DNA of 12,030 bases, taken from contig CAYTMV010000061.1 in assembly GCA_964439015.1 (NCBI GenBank), positions 1-12,030 on the forward strand, given 5' to 3'. This document shows, one piece after another, positions 1-7,305 of the stretch. The notes beneath the pieces are model-generated. The model had not been told where the DNA came from. It did no database searches and worked only from the letters and a program-made list of their open reading frames with translations. Every line of letters begins with the position of its first letter. Position 1 is the stretch's first letter. The stretch is from Gemmobacter sp964439015 (GTDB lineage Bacteria > Pseudomonadota > Alphaproteobacteria > Rhodobacterales > Rhodobacteraceae). The translations under genes were made by a program, and so were the position numbers.

Positions 1-377
1 ATGGCGAGGCAACCGTGCCGAAGGTCACGGTGATCACCCGCAAGGCCTATGGCGGCGCCTATGACGTCATGGCCTCCAAGCACCTGCGCGGCGATTTCAA
101 CTATGCCTGGCCCACCGCCGAGATCGCGGTGATGGGGGCCAAGGGCGCGGTCGAGATCCTTTACCGCAGCGAGTTGGGCGACAAGGACAAGATCGCGGCC
201 CGCACCGCCGATTACGAGGGGCGCTTTGCCAATCCCTTCGTCGCCGCCGAACGTGGCTTCATCGACGAGGTGATCATGCCGCATTCGACCCGCCGCCGGG
301 TTGCACGTGCTTTTGCGTCGCTGCGCAACAAGAAGCTGTCCAACCCGTGGAAGAAGCACGATAACATCCCCCTCTGA
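1..377 (+). CDS. pccB: Propionyl-CoA carboxylase beta subunit, 3' end (partial)
   Basis: The last 124 codons of the carboxyltransferase (beta) subunit are present; the 5' part lies left of the window and the reading frame is already open at base 3. This subunit transfers the carboxyl group from carboxybiotin on PccA to propionyl-CoA, giving (S)-methylmalonyl-CoA in the cytoplasm. The visible part is the C-terminal crotonase-like domain. It contains the conserved RKAYGGAYDVM stretch and the FNYAWPTAEIAVMG stretch, which line the acyl-CoA/biotin pocket in this family, and it ends in the characteristic PWKKHDNIPL tail. The GTG at 15 is an internal valine codon, not a start. The natural end and the pccA gene about 1.7 kb downstream support PCC rather than acetyl-CoA carboxylase. 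Confidence in the identity is high; only completeness is missing. Confidence 0.95.
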   Translation, partial: GEATVPKVTVITRKAYGGAYDVMASKHLRGDFNYAWPTAEIAVMGAKGAVEILYRSELGDKDKIAARTADYEGRFANPFVAAERGFIDEVIMPHSTRRRVARAFASLRNKKLSNPWKKHDNIPL

Positions 378-435
378 CATCAGGCACGAGGGAGACCGCA
401 TATGCGAGGGGCGAGGGTGAGAACGGGGGGCGGCC

Positions 436-825
436 ATGAACGGCATGCTTGAGCCCGAGGATGGCAGCGTCGTTCTGACGGGCGACGCCACGCTGATCAC
501 CGTGCCTTCCGGGCAGGCGGTGCAATTGCAGGATGCGATCTGGAACGTGGATGGGCCGCTGGGACTGACGCTGCGCTTCCGCTTTGTCGCCCCGGCAATC
601 GCGCCGGGCGGCGGGGTGGATGTGGAAACCGCGCAGGCCGACATGCAGGCGCTGTGCGACAGTTTTGCCCTGCCGCGCATCCCTGGGATCGGGCCGCAGC
701 CGTCGCAACTGATCATCTCGATGGCCGATCGCGCGCTGCCCTTTGGTGAAGCTGCGCCCGAGGCCATCCAGTATTTCGAGGCCTTCCGGCTGGAGAACGG
801 GCAATGTGTGTGGGAGCTTTACTGA
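436..825 (+). CDS. DUF6497-like protein of unknown function
   Basis: A 129-residue protein encoded 58 bases after pccB. I recognise it with moderate confidence as the DUF6497 type common in Rhodobacterales, from the pattern LPSGQ-like N-terminus, GLTLRFRFVAP, a central cysteine (MQALCDSFALPRIP), PQPSQLIISMADRALPFGEAAPE, and a C-terminal cysteine (NGQCVWELY). The two cysteines could form a disulphide in an exported protein. However, an in-frame stop at 418-420 limits the start to 436 (or ATG 445), and neither start gives a hydrophobic signal peptide, which is odd if the family is exported. The ribosome-binding site is weak: only a G-rich run precedes the ATG. It probably shares the pccB transcript. 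No enzymatic function can be read from the sequence; database labels for this family as an enzyme should not be trusted without alignment. Confidence 0.75.
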   Translation: MNGMLEPEDGSVVLTGDATLITVPSGQAVQLQDAIWNVDGPLGLTLRFRFVAPAIAPGGGVDVETAQADMQALCDSFALPRIPGIGPQPSQLIISMADRALPFGEAAPEAIQYFEAFRLENGQCVWELY

Positions 826-892
826 TGACCGATCCTGTCGGCCATAACATGCCGCCTTTGCATCACGCGCTCTGTGCCGGCCGGTTTGCGCA

Positions 893-901
893 TGCTACAA
901 T
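893..901 (+). promoter_or_regulatory. Putative extended -10 promoter of the 44-residue lipoprotein gene
   Basis: The bases TGCTACAAT form an extended -10 element: the TGn motif at 893-895 followed by TACAAT at 896-901, five of six matches to TATAAT. No good -35 hexamer sits 16-18 bases upstream, which an extended -10 can tolerate. The predicted start near 908 would give a leader of about 36 bases that carries the AGGAG ribosome-binding site. Not tested; a sequence match only. Confidence 0.45.
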
Positions 902-943
902 CATATGGGGACAACGTGCCCCCCATGACAACAGGAGCATGAC

Positions 944-1078
944 ATGCAATCGAGCATCCGTATCGCCTTCGCCCTCGCCGTTCTGGGCTTCGTTGCCGCC
1001 TGCGCGCCCAAGGCGCCCGAGCCGGTCTACGCGCCCGAGCCGGTTCAACCCGAGCCGGCCTTCACCGGCAAGCTCTGA
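944..1078 (+). CDS. Small proline-rich lipoprotein (44 aa)
   Basis: A short gene with a strong ribosome-binding site: AGGAG at 933-937, six bases before the ATG at 944. The 44-residue product begins MQSSIRIAF, continues with a hydrophobic stretch and has a lipobox, VAAC, with Cys20 as the predicted lipidation and signal peptidase II site. The mature part is only 25 residues and is Pro/Glu-rich, with three imperfect copies of an APEPV/QPEPA unit before a TGKL end. Such tiny lipoproteins are typical of Rhodobacterales genomes, and I know no function for them. It probably sits in the inner or outer membrane facing the periplasm. It has its own promoter-like element at 893-901 and is followed by a hairpin at 1092-1114. 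The lipobox, ribosome-binding site and clean stop make it a real gene despite its length. Confidence 0.8.
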   Translation: MQSSIRIAFALAVLGFVAACAPKAPEPVYAPEPVQPEPAFTGKL

Positions 1079-1091
1079 TCGCAGAGCGGCT

Positions 1092-1114
1092 GCGCCCTCC
1101 GTTTCGGGGGGCGC
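1092..1114 (+). terminator. GC-rich hairpin after the small lipoprotein gene
   Basis: GCGCCCTCCG and CGGGGGGCGC form a 10-bp stem with one G-T wobble and a TTT loop. It lies 13 bases after the lipoprotein stop and only three bases before the ATG of the next gene at 1118. No T-run follows, so it may be a weak terminator, a 3'-end stabiliser or an attenuating structure that also covers the next gene's ribosome-binding region. Confidence 0.45.
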
Positions 1115-1117
1115 GTC

Positions 1118-1525
1118 ATGCTGAAACATCGCGGTTTTCCCGGGCGGATGCCCGGCACCGATTTCCAGTTCACCATCCGCCGCGCCAACGTCAAGGAAGG
1201 CGCGACAAAGATCATTCGGCGCGAGCGGTTCAAGGATCGCAAGGCTCTGGACCGCGCCGCCGACACGGCGTTCATGGCTGCCCTCTGGGATTATTTCGGT
1301 GAAGAACCGTTCGAGCGGGGCAATCTCGACGCCGGCCGGCTGTCCTGGCTTTTTGGCCGCGAAGTGGTGCCGGCCGAGGAGCCCTTTGATCCGGCCTCCT
1401 ACGATGCCCTGCTGAAGATCAACGTGAAGGTGGCCGAAATCTCCTTTCCGCAGGTCTTCCACCCCGAGCCGGACGCGCCGCCGCTGGCTGACTGGGATGA
1501 TGACGATTGGGACGAGGACGAATGA
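1118..1525 (+). CDS. Uncharacterised 135-residue protein with acidic tail
   Basis: I do not recognise this protein beyond the impression that it is conserved in Rhodobacterales. It has no signal peptide or membrane segment, so it is probably cytoplasmic. Visible features are a basic N-terminal third (FTIRRANVKEGATKIIRRERF), an amphipathic middle with two Trp residues (ALWDYFGEEPF, LSWLFGREVVP), and a strongly acidic C-terminus in which the last 12 residues are almost all Asp/Glu with two Trp. Such a charge split could serve protein-protein or nucleic-acid-mimic binding, but that is speculation. An in-frame stop at 1076 forces the start to 1118 or to ATG 1148 (MPGTDFQF). Start 1118 has no clear ribosome-binding site because the preceding bases belong to the 1092-1114 hairpin. 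Its stop overlaps an ATG (ATGA at 1522-1525) that opens an unlikely reading frame. Codon use matches its neighbours. Confidence 0.75.
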   Translation: MLKHRGFPGRMPGTDFQFTIRRANVKEGATKIIRRERFKDRKALDRAADTAFMAALWDYFGEEPFERGNLDAGRLSWLFGREVVPAEEPFDPASYDALLKINVKVAEISFPQVFHPEPDAPPLADWDDDDWDEDE

Positions 1526-1663
1526 GCTTTCGCCGCGCCCTCCCGTTTGCCCTGCGCGAGGCTGCTCCGTGTCGGGCTGCCGCTGTGGCGGTCCGCCGGC
1601 GGCTTGTCGCCGATGTGGCGTGGGCGGGCGCGGCTTTCCCCTTCATCCTGTCGCCAGATGCGC

Positions 1664-1669
1664 TAAACT
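1664..1669 (+). promoter_or_regulatory. Weak -10-like hexamer before the glycine-zipper lipoprotein gene
   Basis: TAAACT lies in a locally AT-richer patch (about 1660-1690) within GC-rich DNA, 38 bases before the ATG at 1707. No convincing -35 is present. The spacing from hexamer to ATG resembles that of the other lipoprotein gene at 944. Low confidence. Confidence 0.25.
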
Positions 1670-1706
1670 CCAAAAGCATAACAAACGCTTTCGGAGGCAG
1701 TCTCTC

Positions 1707-1922
1707 ATGCGCAAAACCCCCTTCCTTCTGGCCCTTCTGGTCGCAACCGGTCTTGCCGGCTGCATGCAGACCCCGACCGAGCGCGGCATTGCCGGCGCTG
1801 TCGTGGGCGCGGGCATTGCTGACGCGACCGACGAGAACATGGTCGCAGGCGCGGCGCTGGGTGCGCTGGCTGGCGCTGCCACCTGTGGCGTGCCGGGCCT
1901 GCAGCCCTGCCGGTCCTACTGA
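1707..1922 (+). CDS. Glycine-zipper lipoprotein (71 aa)
   Basis: The ATG at 1707 is preceded by GGAGG at 1693-1697, nine bases away. The 71-residue product begins MRKTPFLLALLVATGLAGC: two basic residues, a hydrophobic stretch and a lipobox LAGC with Cys19 as the lipidated residue. The mature part carries a glycine-zipper pattern, small-xxx-small repeats in GAVVGAGIADA and AGAALGALAGAA separated by an acidic turn (DATDENM), as in small outer-membrane glycine-zipper lipoproteins. Two further cysteines near the C-terminus (GAATCG and QPCRSY) could pair in the periplasm. Its role is unknown; members of this class are usually thought to affect envelope structure. The longer frame that starts upstream at 1497 has no ribosome-binding site or signal sequence at its own start, so I use 1707. 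It ends 129 bases before pccA. Confidence 0.8.
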   Translation: MRKTPFLLALLVATGLAGCMQTPTERGIAGAVVGAGIADATDENMVAGAALGALAGAATCGVPGLQPCRSY

Positions 1923-2051
1923 TCGGCTGAACCATATCGGCGTTGCCGGGGCCACGGCCCCGCACGCCCGTTTTCATGCGACCTTCGGGGCCCTGGCCCG
2001 GGAGGTCGTTTCATTTGCGCCCGCAGGACGGGCAGAGGGCAAGGGGACAAG
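1923..2051 (+). other. Spacer and leader before pccA with three small GC palindromes
   Basis: Three short inverted repeats follow one another: CGGGGC-CACG-GCCCCG at 1947-1962, GGGC-CCTG-GCCC at 1988-1999, and GCCCG-CAGGA-CGGGC at 2019-2033. The first may be a weak terminator for the lipoprotein gene. No T-run and no convincing promoter are visible. The pccA ribosome-binding site is AAGGGGA at 2041-2047, close to the ATG at 2052. Confidence 0.4.
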
Positions 2052-4055
2052 ATGTTTGAAAAGATCCTGATCGCCAACCGGGGCGAGATCGCCTGCCGCG
2101 TGATCAAGACCGCGCGCAAGCTTGGCATCAAGACGGTGGCCGTCTACTCGGACGCCGACCGCAACGCCCTGCATGTGCGCATGGCCGATGAGGCCGTGCA
2201 TATCGGCCCGCCGCCGGCCAACCAGTCCTATATCGTGATCGACAAGATCATGGACGCCATCCGCCAGACCGGCGCGCAGGCGGTCCATCCCGGTTATGGC
2301 TTCCTGTCCGAGCGGATGGATTTCGCCGCCGCTCTGGAGGCCGAGGGCGTGGTGTTCATCGGCCCGCCGTCGCCCGCAATCGAGGCGATGGGTGACAAGA
2401 TCACCTCGAAAAAGATCGCCCAGGAGGCCGGCGTCAACACCGTCCCCGGCTATATGGGCCTGATCGAAAACGCCGATGAGGCCGTGAAGATCAGCCGCGA
2501 AATCGGCTATCCGGTGATGATCAAGGCCTCGGCCGGCGGTGGCGGCAAGGGCATGCGGATCGCCTGGAACGATGCCGAGGCCGCCGAAGGCTTTCAGTCC
2601 TCGAAGAACGAAGCGGCGTCCAGCTTTGGCGATGACCGGATCTTCATCGAAAAATTCGTGACCCAGCCGCGCCATATCGAAATTCAGGTGCTGGCCGACA
2701 AGCACGGCAATTACGTCTACCTGCACGAGCGTGAATGCTCGATCCAGCGCCGCAACCAGAAGGTCATCGAAGAGGCCCCGTCGCCCTTCCTCGATGCCGC
2801 GACCCGCAAGGCGATGGGCGAGCAGGCCTGCGCGCTGGCGAAAGCGGTGGGCTATACCAGCGCCGGCACCGTCGAGTTCATCGTCGATGGCAATCGCAAC
2901 TTCTATTTCCTCGAGATGAACACCCGGCTGCAGGTGGAACACCCGGTCACCGAGCTGATCACCGGTGTGGACCTTGTAGAGCAGATGATCCGCGTTGCCG
3001 CGGGCGAAAAGCTGCCCTTCAAGCAGGAAGACCTGAAGATCAACGGCTGGGCCATGGAAAGCCGCCTGTATGCCGAAGACCCCTATCGCAACTTCCTGCC
3101 CTCGATCGGCCGGCTGACCCGCTATCGCCCGCCGGTCGAAGGCCGCACGCTGGGGGACGGGATCGTGCGCAATGATACCGGCGTCTATGAGGGCGGCGAG
3201 ATCAGCATGTATTACGACCCGATGATCGCCAAGCTCTGCACCTGGGGCGCGACCCGTGCGGATGCGATCGAAGAGATGCGTCTGGCGCTGGACACGTTCG
3301 AGGTGGAAGGCATCGGCCATAACCTGCCGTTCTGCTCGGCGGTGATGGATCACCCGCGCTTCACCTCGGGCAATATCACCACGGCCTTCATCGCCGAAGA
3401 ATACCCCGAGGGCTTCAACGGTGTGACGCTGGACGCCCGCACCCTGCGCCGCGTGGCCGCCGCCACCGCCGCCATGAACCGCGTGGCCGAGATCCGCCGC
3501 ACCAAGATTTCCGGCACCATGGACAACCATGAGCGCCGCGTGGGCGACGCCTGGGTGGTGACGCTGCAAGGCGAGAGCTTCCCCGTCACCATCGCGGCCG
3601 ACCGCGCCGGATCGACCGTGACCTTTGCCGATGGCACCGCGCACCGCGTTGAAAGCGACTGGACGCCGGGGCAATCGCTGGCCCGGCTGATGGTGGACGG
3701 CCATCCGCTGGTGCTGAAGGTGGGCAAGATCCCGATGGGCTTCCGCATCCGCGTGCGCGGCGCCGACCTGAAGGTCCGCGTGCAATCGCCGCGTCAGGCC
3801 GAACTGGCGGCGCTGATGCCGGAAAAACTGCCGCCCGACACCTCGCGCTTCCTGCTGTGCCCGATGCCCGGCCTGATCGTGAAGATCTCGGTCGAGGAGG
3901 GCCAGGAGGTGCAGGAAGGTCAGGCACTGGCCACGGTCGAGGCGATGAAGATGGAAAACATCCTCAAGGCCGAAAAGAAGGGCGTGGTGAAGAAAATCAA
4001 CGCCCAGCCCGGTGCCAGCCTGCGCGTCGACGACGTGATCATGGAGTTCGAGTGA
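2052..4055 (+). CDS. pccA: Propionyl-CoA carboxylase alpha subunit (biotin carboxylase and biotin carrier)
   Basis: A 667-residue biotin-dependent enzyme subunit. It carboxylates its own biotin using ATP and bicarbonate; PccB then passes the carboxyl group to propionyl-CoA. Domains in order are biotin carboxylase N-terminal (about 1-110, FEKILIANRGEIACRV), ATP-grasp (about 115-325), biotin carboxylase C-terminal (about 335-445), a PccA-specific BT linker region (about 450-585) and a biotinyl domain (about 595-667). Visible key residues are K158 and the glycine-rich ATP loop GGGGKGM at 162-168, the metal/catalytic stretch ExNxRxQVEHPVTE from E288 to E296, and the biotinylation motif EAMKM with K633 as the modified lysine. 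The intact BT region and length match PccA, not the shorter AccC or the longer pyruvate carboxylase. The known Rhodobacterales PCC structure is an alpha6-beta6 dodecamer. The gene is complete with no frameshift. It ends 34 bases from the convergent DUF4174 gene. Confidence 0.96.
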   Translation: MFEKILIANRGEIACRVIKTARKLGIKTVAVYSDADRNALHVRMADEAVHIGPPPANQSYIVIDKIMDAIRQTGAQAVHPGYGFLSERMDFAAALEAEGVVFIGPPSPAIEAMGDKITSKKIAQEAGVNTVPGYMGLIENADEAVKISREIGYPVMIKASAGGGGKGMRIAWNDAEAAEGFQSSKNEAASSFGDDRIFIEKFVTQPRHIEIQVLADKHGNYVYLHERECSIQRRNQKVIEEAPSPFLDAATRKAMGEQACALAKAVGYTSAGTVEFIVDGNRNFYFLEMNTRLQVEHPVTELITGVDLVEQMIRVAAGEKLPFKQEDLKINGWAMESRLYAEDPYRNFLPSIGRLTRYRPPVEGRTLGDGIVRNDTGVYEGGEISMYYDPMIAKLCTWGATRADAIEEMRLALDTFEVEGIGHNLPFCSAVMDHPRFTSGNITTAFIAEEYPEGFNGVTLDARTLRRVAAATAAMNRVAEIRRTKISGTMDNHERRVGDAWVVTLQGESFPVTIAADRAGSTVTFADGTAHRVESDWTPGQSLARLMVDGHPLVLKVGKIPMGFRIRVRGADLKVRVQSPRQAELAALMPEKLPPDTSRFLLCPMPGLIVKISVEEGQEVQEGQALATVEAMKMENILKAEKKGVVKKINAQPGASLRVDDVIMEFE

Positions 4056-4059
4056 CCAT

Positions 4060-4072
4060 GGCCAGTCTGGCC
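4060..4072. terminator. Short palindrome between convergent pccA and DUF4174 genes
   Basis: GGCCA-GTC-TGGCC forms a five-base stem in the 34-base gap between two convergent stop codons. It reads the same from both strands, so it could serve both genes, but it is short and has no T-run. Only a weak terminator candidate. Confidence 0.25.
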
Positions 4073-4089
4073 TCTGACAATGGCGCGGA

Positions 4090-4533
4090 TCAGCGGGCGG
4101 GCTGTCGCTCGTTGATCTCCTGCCGACGCGAGGGCAGCTTGTCGATGGCGCGTGCGATCTCGCGCACGTCCCAGGGCAGGGGTTTGCGGATCACGGTCCG
4201 CAGATCCTTGTCCAGCACCACCAGCGAAAAGCCGCGCGGCCGCAGTTTCTGGCGGATGGCGGATTGCGCCGCCGGATCGGTGTCCTGGATCACCACAACA
4301 TCCCGCGCAGCCAGGGCGGCCGGGTCTTCGGCCAGCAGGTTCATCTGCCGGATGAAGTTCGGGTCGTTGGGGCTGTCGGCAAAGACCACCACCGGACGGC
4401 TGAGATATTCCAGCGCCTTGAGATCGACCTCTGCCGCAACCAGCGGCGCGGGGACGGGATCGGCTGGCACAGCCTGGGCCCCTGCCGCCAGCGGCAGATA
4501 GACCGAAAGAACAAGGACGTAGAACGGCTTCAT
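4090..4533 (-). CDS. DUF4174 domain protein, exported
   Basis: A 147-residue protein with an N-terminal signal peptide (MKPFYVLVLSVYLPLAAGAQA; likely cleavage after AGA near residue 19), so it is probably periplasmic. The remainder matches my recollection of the DUF4174 family: RPVVVFADSPNDPNFIRQ, a central VVVIQDTDP strand, GFSLVVLDKD and a C-terminal helix after PLPWDVREIARAIDKLP. The fold looks thioredoxin-like, but no CxxC is present; the mature protein has no cysteine, so redox activity is unlikely. The start at 4533 is set by a near-perfect ribosome-binding site (GGAGGT at 4537-4542 on the - strand) and the signal peptide. The frame stays open far upstream across the antisense of mcm, but that extension is an artefact of codon bias. 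It lies convergent to pccA and divergent from mcm, with a 90-base shared upstream region. Function unknown. Confidence 0.85.
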   Translation of the reverse strand: MKPFYVLVLSVYLPLAAGAQAVPADPVPAPLVAAEVDLKALEYLSRPVVVFADSPNDPNFIRQMNLLAEDPAALAARDVVVIQDTDPAAQSAIRQKLRPRGFSLVVLDKDLRTVIRKPLPWDVREIARAIDKLPSRRQEINERQPAR

Positions 4534-4551
4534 GGCACCTCCGACACACTT

Positions 4552-4579
4552 GATATAGGGGGGCCTGCCGAAAAGCCAA
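4552..4579 (-). promoter_or_regulatory. Putative promoter of the DUF4174 gene
   Basis: On the - strand TTGGCT (4574-4579) and TATATC (4552-4557) are separated by 16 bases, each matching four of six consensus positions. The predicted start near 4545 leaves an 11-12 base leader that holds the GGAGGT site. On the + strand, TTGATA at 4550-4555 resembles a -35 for mcm, but no good -10 follows. Confidence 0.35.
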
Positions 4580-4586
4580 AGGACAA

Positions 4587-4605
4587 GCGGGTCACGCCCA
4601 CCCGC
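4587..4605 (+). other. Small hairpin in the mcm leader
   Basis: GCGGGT and ACCCGC form a six-base stem with a seven-base loop (CACGCCC), ending 18 bases before the mcm ATG and just ahead of the AAAGGAAG ribosome-binding site at 4613-4620. It may be incidental in GC-rich DNA. The leader is far too short for a cobalamin riboswitch. Confidence 0.3.
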
Positions 4606-4623
4606 AGGACGCAAAGGAAGACG

Positions 4624-6756
<2,133 letters not shown>

Positions 6757-6757
6757 G

Positions 6758-6786
6758 GCCGGGCAGGGGGGGCCCTGCCCCCCGGC
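6758..6786 (+). terminator. Hairpin downstream of mcm
   Basis: GGGCAGGG (6761-6768) and CCCTGCCC (6773-6780) form a perfect eight-base stem with a GGGG loop. GCC (6758-6760) and GGC (6784-6786) extend it across a CCC bulge. It starts two bases after the mcm stop. No T-run follows directly, but the conserved ATATTTT of the adjoining repeat is about 17 bases further on. Confidence 0.6.
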
Positions 6787-6793
6787 TTCGCCT

Positions 6794-6866
6794 CCCCCCG
6801 GGATATTTTGACCTGAATGATGACATGCACCACTGCATCATTCAGGCGCAAATATCCTCGGGGGGG
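6794..6866. repeat. Long imperfect inverted repeat built of two CCCCCG-GGATATTT elements
   Basis: Left arm 6794-6822 reads CCCCCC-GGG-ATATTT-TGA-CCTGAATGATG. The right arm (6836-6866, read on the - strand) is CCCCCC-GAGG-ATATTT-GCG-CCTGAATGATG. The arms differ by one bulged A and one three-base mismatch, and the inner 11 bases are perfect, around a 13-base loop. Each half, with its adjoining GC hairpin (6758-6786 or 6867-6889), is a copy of one composite element facing the other. From memory, CCCCGRGGATATTT-type elements are dispersed 3' of genes in Rhodobacterales genomes; I cannot verify copy number here. It lies exactly between two convergent genes. Confidence 0.7.
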
Positions 6867-6889
6867 CTGGGGGGCAGACAGCCCCCCAG
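6867..6889 (-). terminator. Hairpin downstream of the small secreted protein gene
   Basis: CTGGGGGGC (6867-6875) and GCCCCCCAG (6881-6889) form a perfect nine-base stem with a five-base loop. It begins seven bases beyond the stop codon of the - strand gene at 6897 and is followed, in that gene's direction, by the CCCCCCGAGGATATTT element. Position and strength make it a good 3'-end structure. Confidence 0.65.
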
Positions 6890-6896
6890 TCTGCCG

Positions 6897-7256
6897 TCAC
6901 AGCTCGGTCTCGCCCTCTGGCGTCTTATCCCGCGGGGTCTTGCGACGGATGATGATGTCGCCATTGGGCAGCATCTCCGGAGCGTTGTAATTGTCCACCT
7001 CGCCCATCAGGGTCATCAGATCCCGCAGCATCGGCTCGGCTTCCTTGAGCGCGCCTTCGATATCGCGCAGCGCCGGTTCCATTTCCTCAAACAGGTGGCG
7101 CAGGATCAGCTTGCCGCCTTCTTCCATCAGATCGAAGCCCTCTCGCAGATAGGGCTTTTCGGTCGAGGGCGGGGTTTCGGGCGCGGGTGCTGCATCCTGT
7201 GCCGCGGCGGGCAGGGCGGCAAGCAGGACGATCAGGGCGAGGCTCGTGCGCATCAT
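6897..7256 (-). CDS. Small secreted helical protein, unknown function
   Basis: A 119-residue protein with a clear signal peptide (MMRTSLALIVLLAALPAAAQ; likely cleavage after AAA near residue 19), so probably periplasmic. A short Pro/Ala/Glu linker (about 21-33) leads to a long amphipathic acidic helix region, FDLMEEGGKLILRHLFEEM to LMTLMGEVDN (about 41-89), and then a short strand-like motif PNGDIIIRRKTP. I recognise it only as a type common in Rhodobacterales, sometimes labelled an ATPase in databases; no Walker motif is present, so that label would be wrong. Two adjacent ATGs (7256, 7253) are possible starts. A promoter-like -10 ends six bases before the first ATG, which would make the mRNA leaderless. 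It is the last gene of the - strand cluster, 49 bases after the nuclease-family gene. Confidence 0.8.
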   Translation of the reverse strand: MMRTSLALIVLLAALPAAAQDAAPAPETPPSTEKPYLREGFDLMEEGGKLILRHLFEEMEPALRDIEGALKEAEPMLRDLMTLMGEVDNYNAPEMLPNGDIIIRRKTPRDKTPEGETEL

Positions 7257-7262
7257 GCATCC

Positions 7263-7290
7263 ACTTTAGGCCTGCTGCGGGGATTTCCAA
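7263..7290 (-). promoter_or_regulatory. Putative promoter giving a leaderless start for the small secreted protein
   Basis: On the - strand TTGGAA (7285-7290) and TAAAGT (7263-7268) are 16 bases apart, each with four of six consensus matches. The -10 is followed by exactly six bases (GGATGC) and then the ATG at 7256, so transcription would begin at or next to the start codon. Confidence 0.4.
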
Positions 7291-7305
7291 GCGGTTTCGA
7301 CGCGA

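Noticed and set aside
825..1124. A frame starting at a TGATG overlap with the DUF6497-like gene.
   Set aside because: It covers the lipoprotein gene out of frame, becomes Ser/Pro/Arg-rich and has no ribosome-binding site; the 44-aa lipoprotein with lipobox and AGGAG site is better supported.
1947..2033. Three small palindromes before pccA considered as a structured regulatory RNA.
   Set aside because: Each stem is only four to six bases in very GC-rich DNA, where such stems arise often by chance; no conserved riboswitch core is visible.
1522..2070. An open frame starting at the ATGA overlap with the 135-residue gene.
   Set aside because: It runs out of frame across the glycine-zipper lipoprotein and into pccA, and is Arg/Ala/Pro-rich with no domain. 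The overlap looks like chance, though a decayed gene in 1526-1700 cannot be excluded.
1974..3785. A 603-codon open frame antisense to pccA.
   Set aside because: Low-complexity, His/Ala/Gly/Asp-rich antisense translation with no recognisable domain; pccA on the other strand is unambiguous.
4534..4623. A possible cobalamin riboswitch in front of the B12-dependent mutase gene.
   Set aside because: The gap is only 90 bases and contains no B12-box-like sequence or multi-helix core, so it is too short for this riboswitch class.
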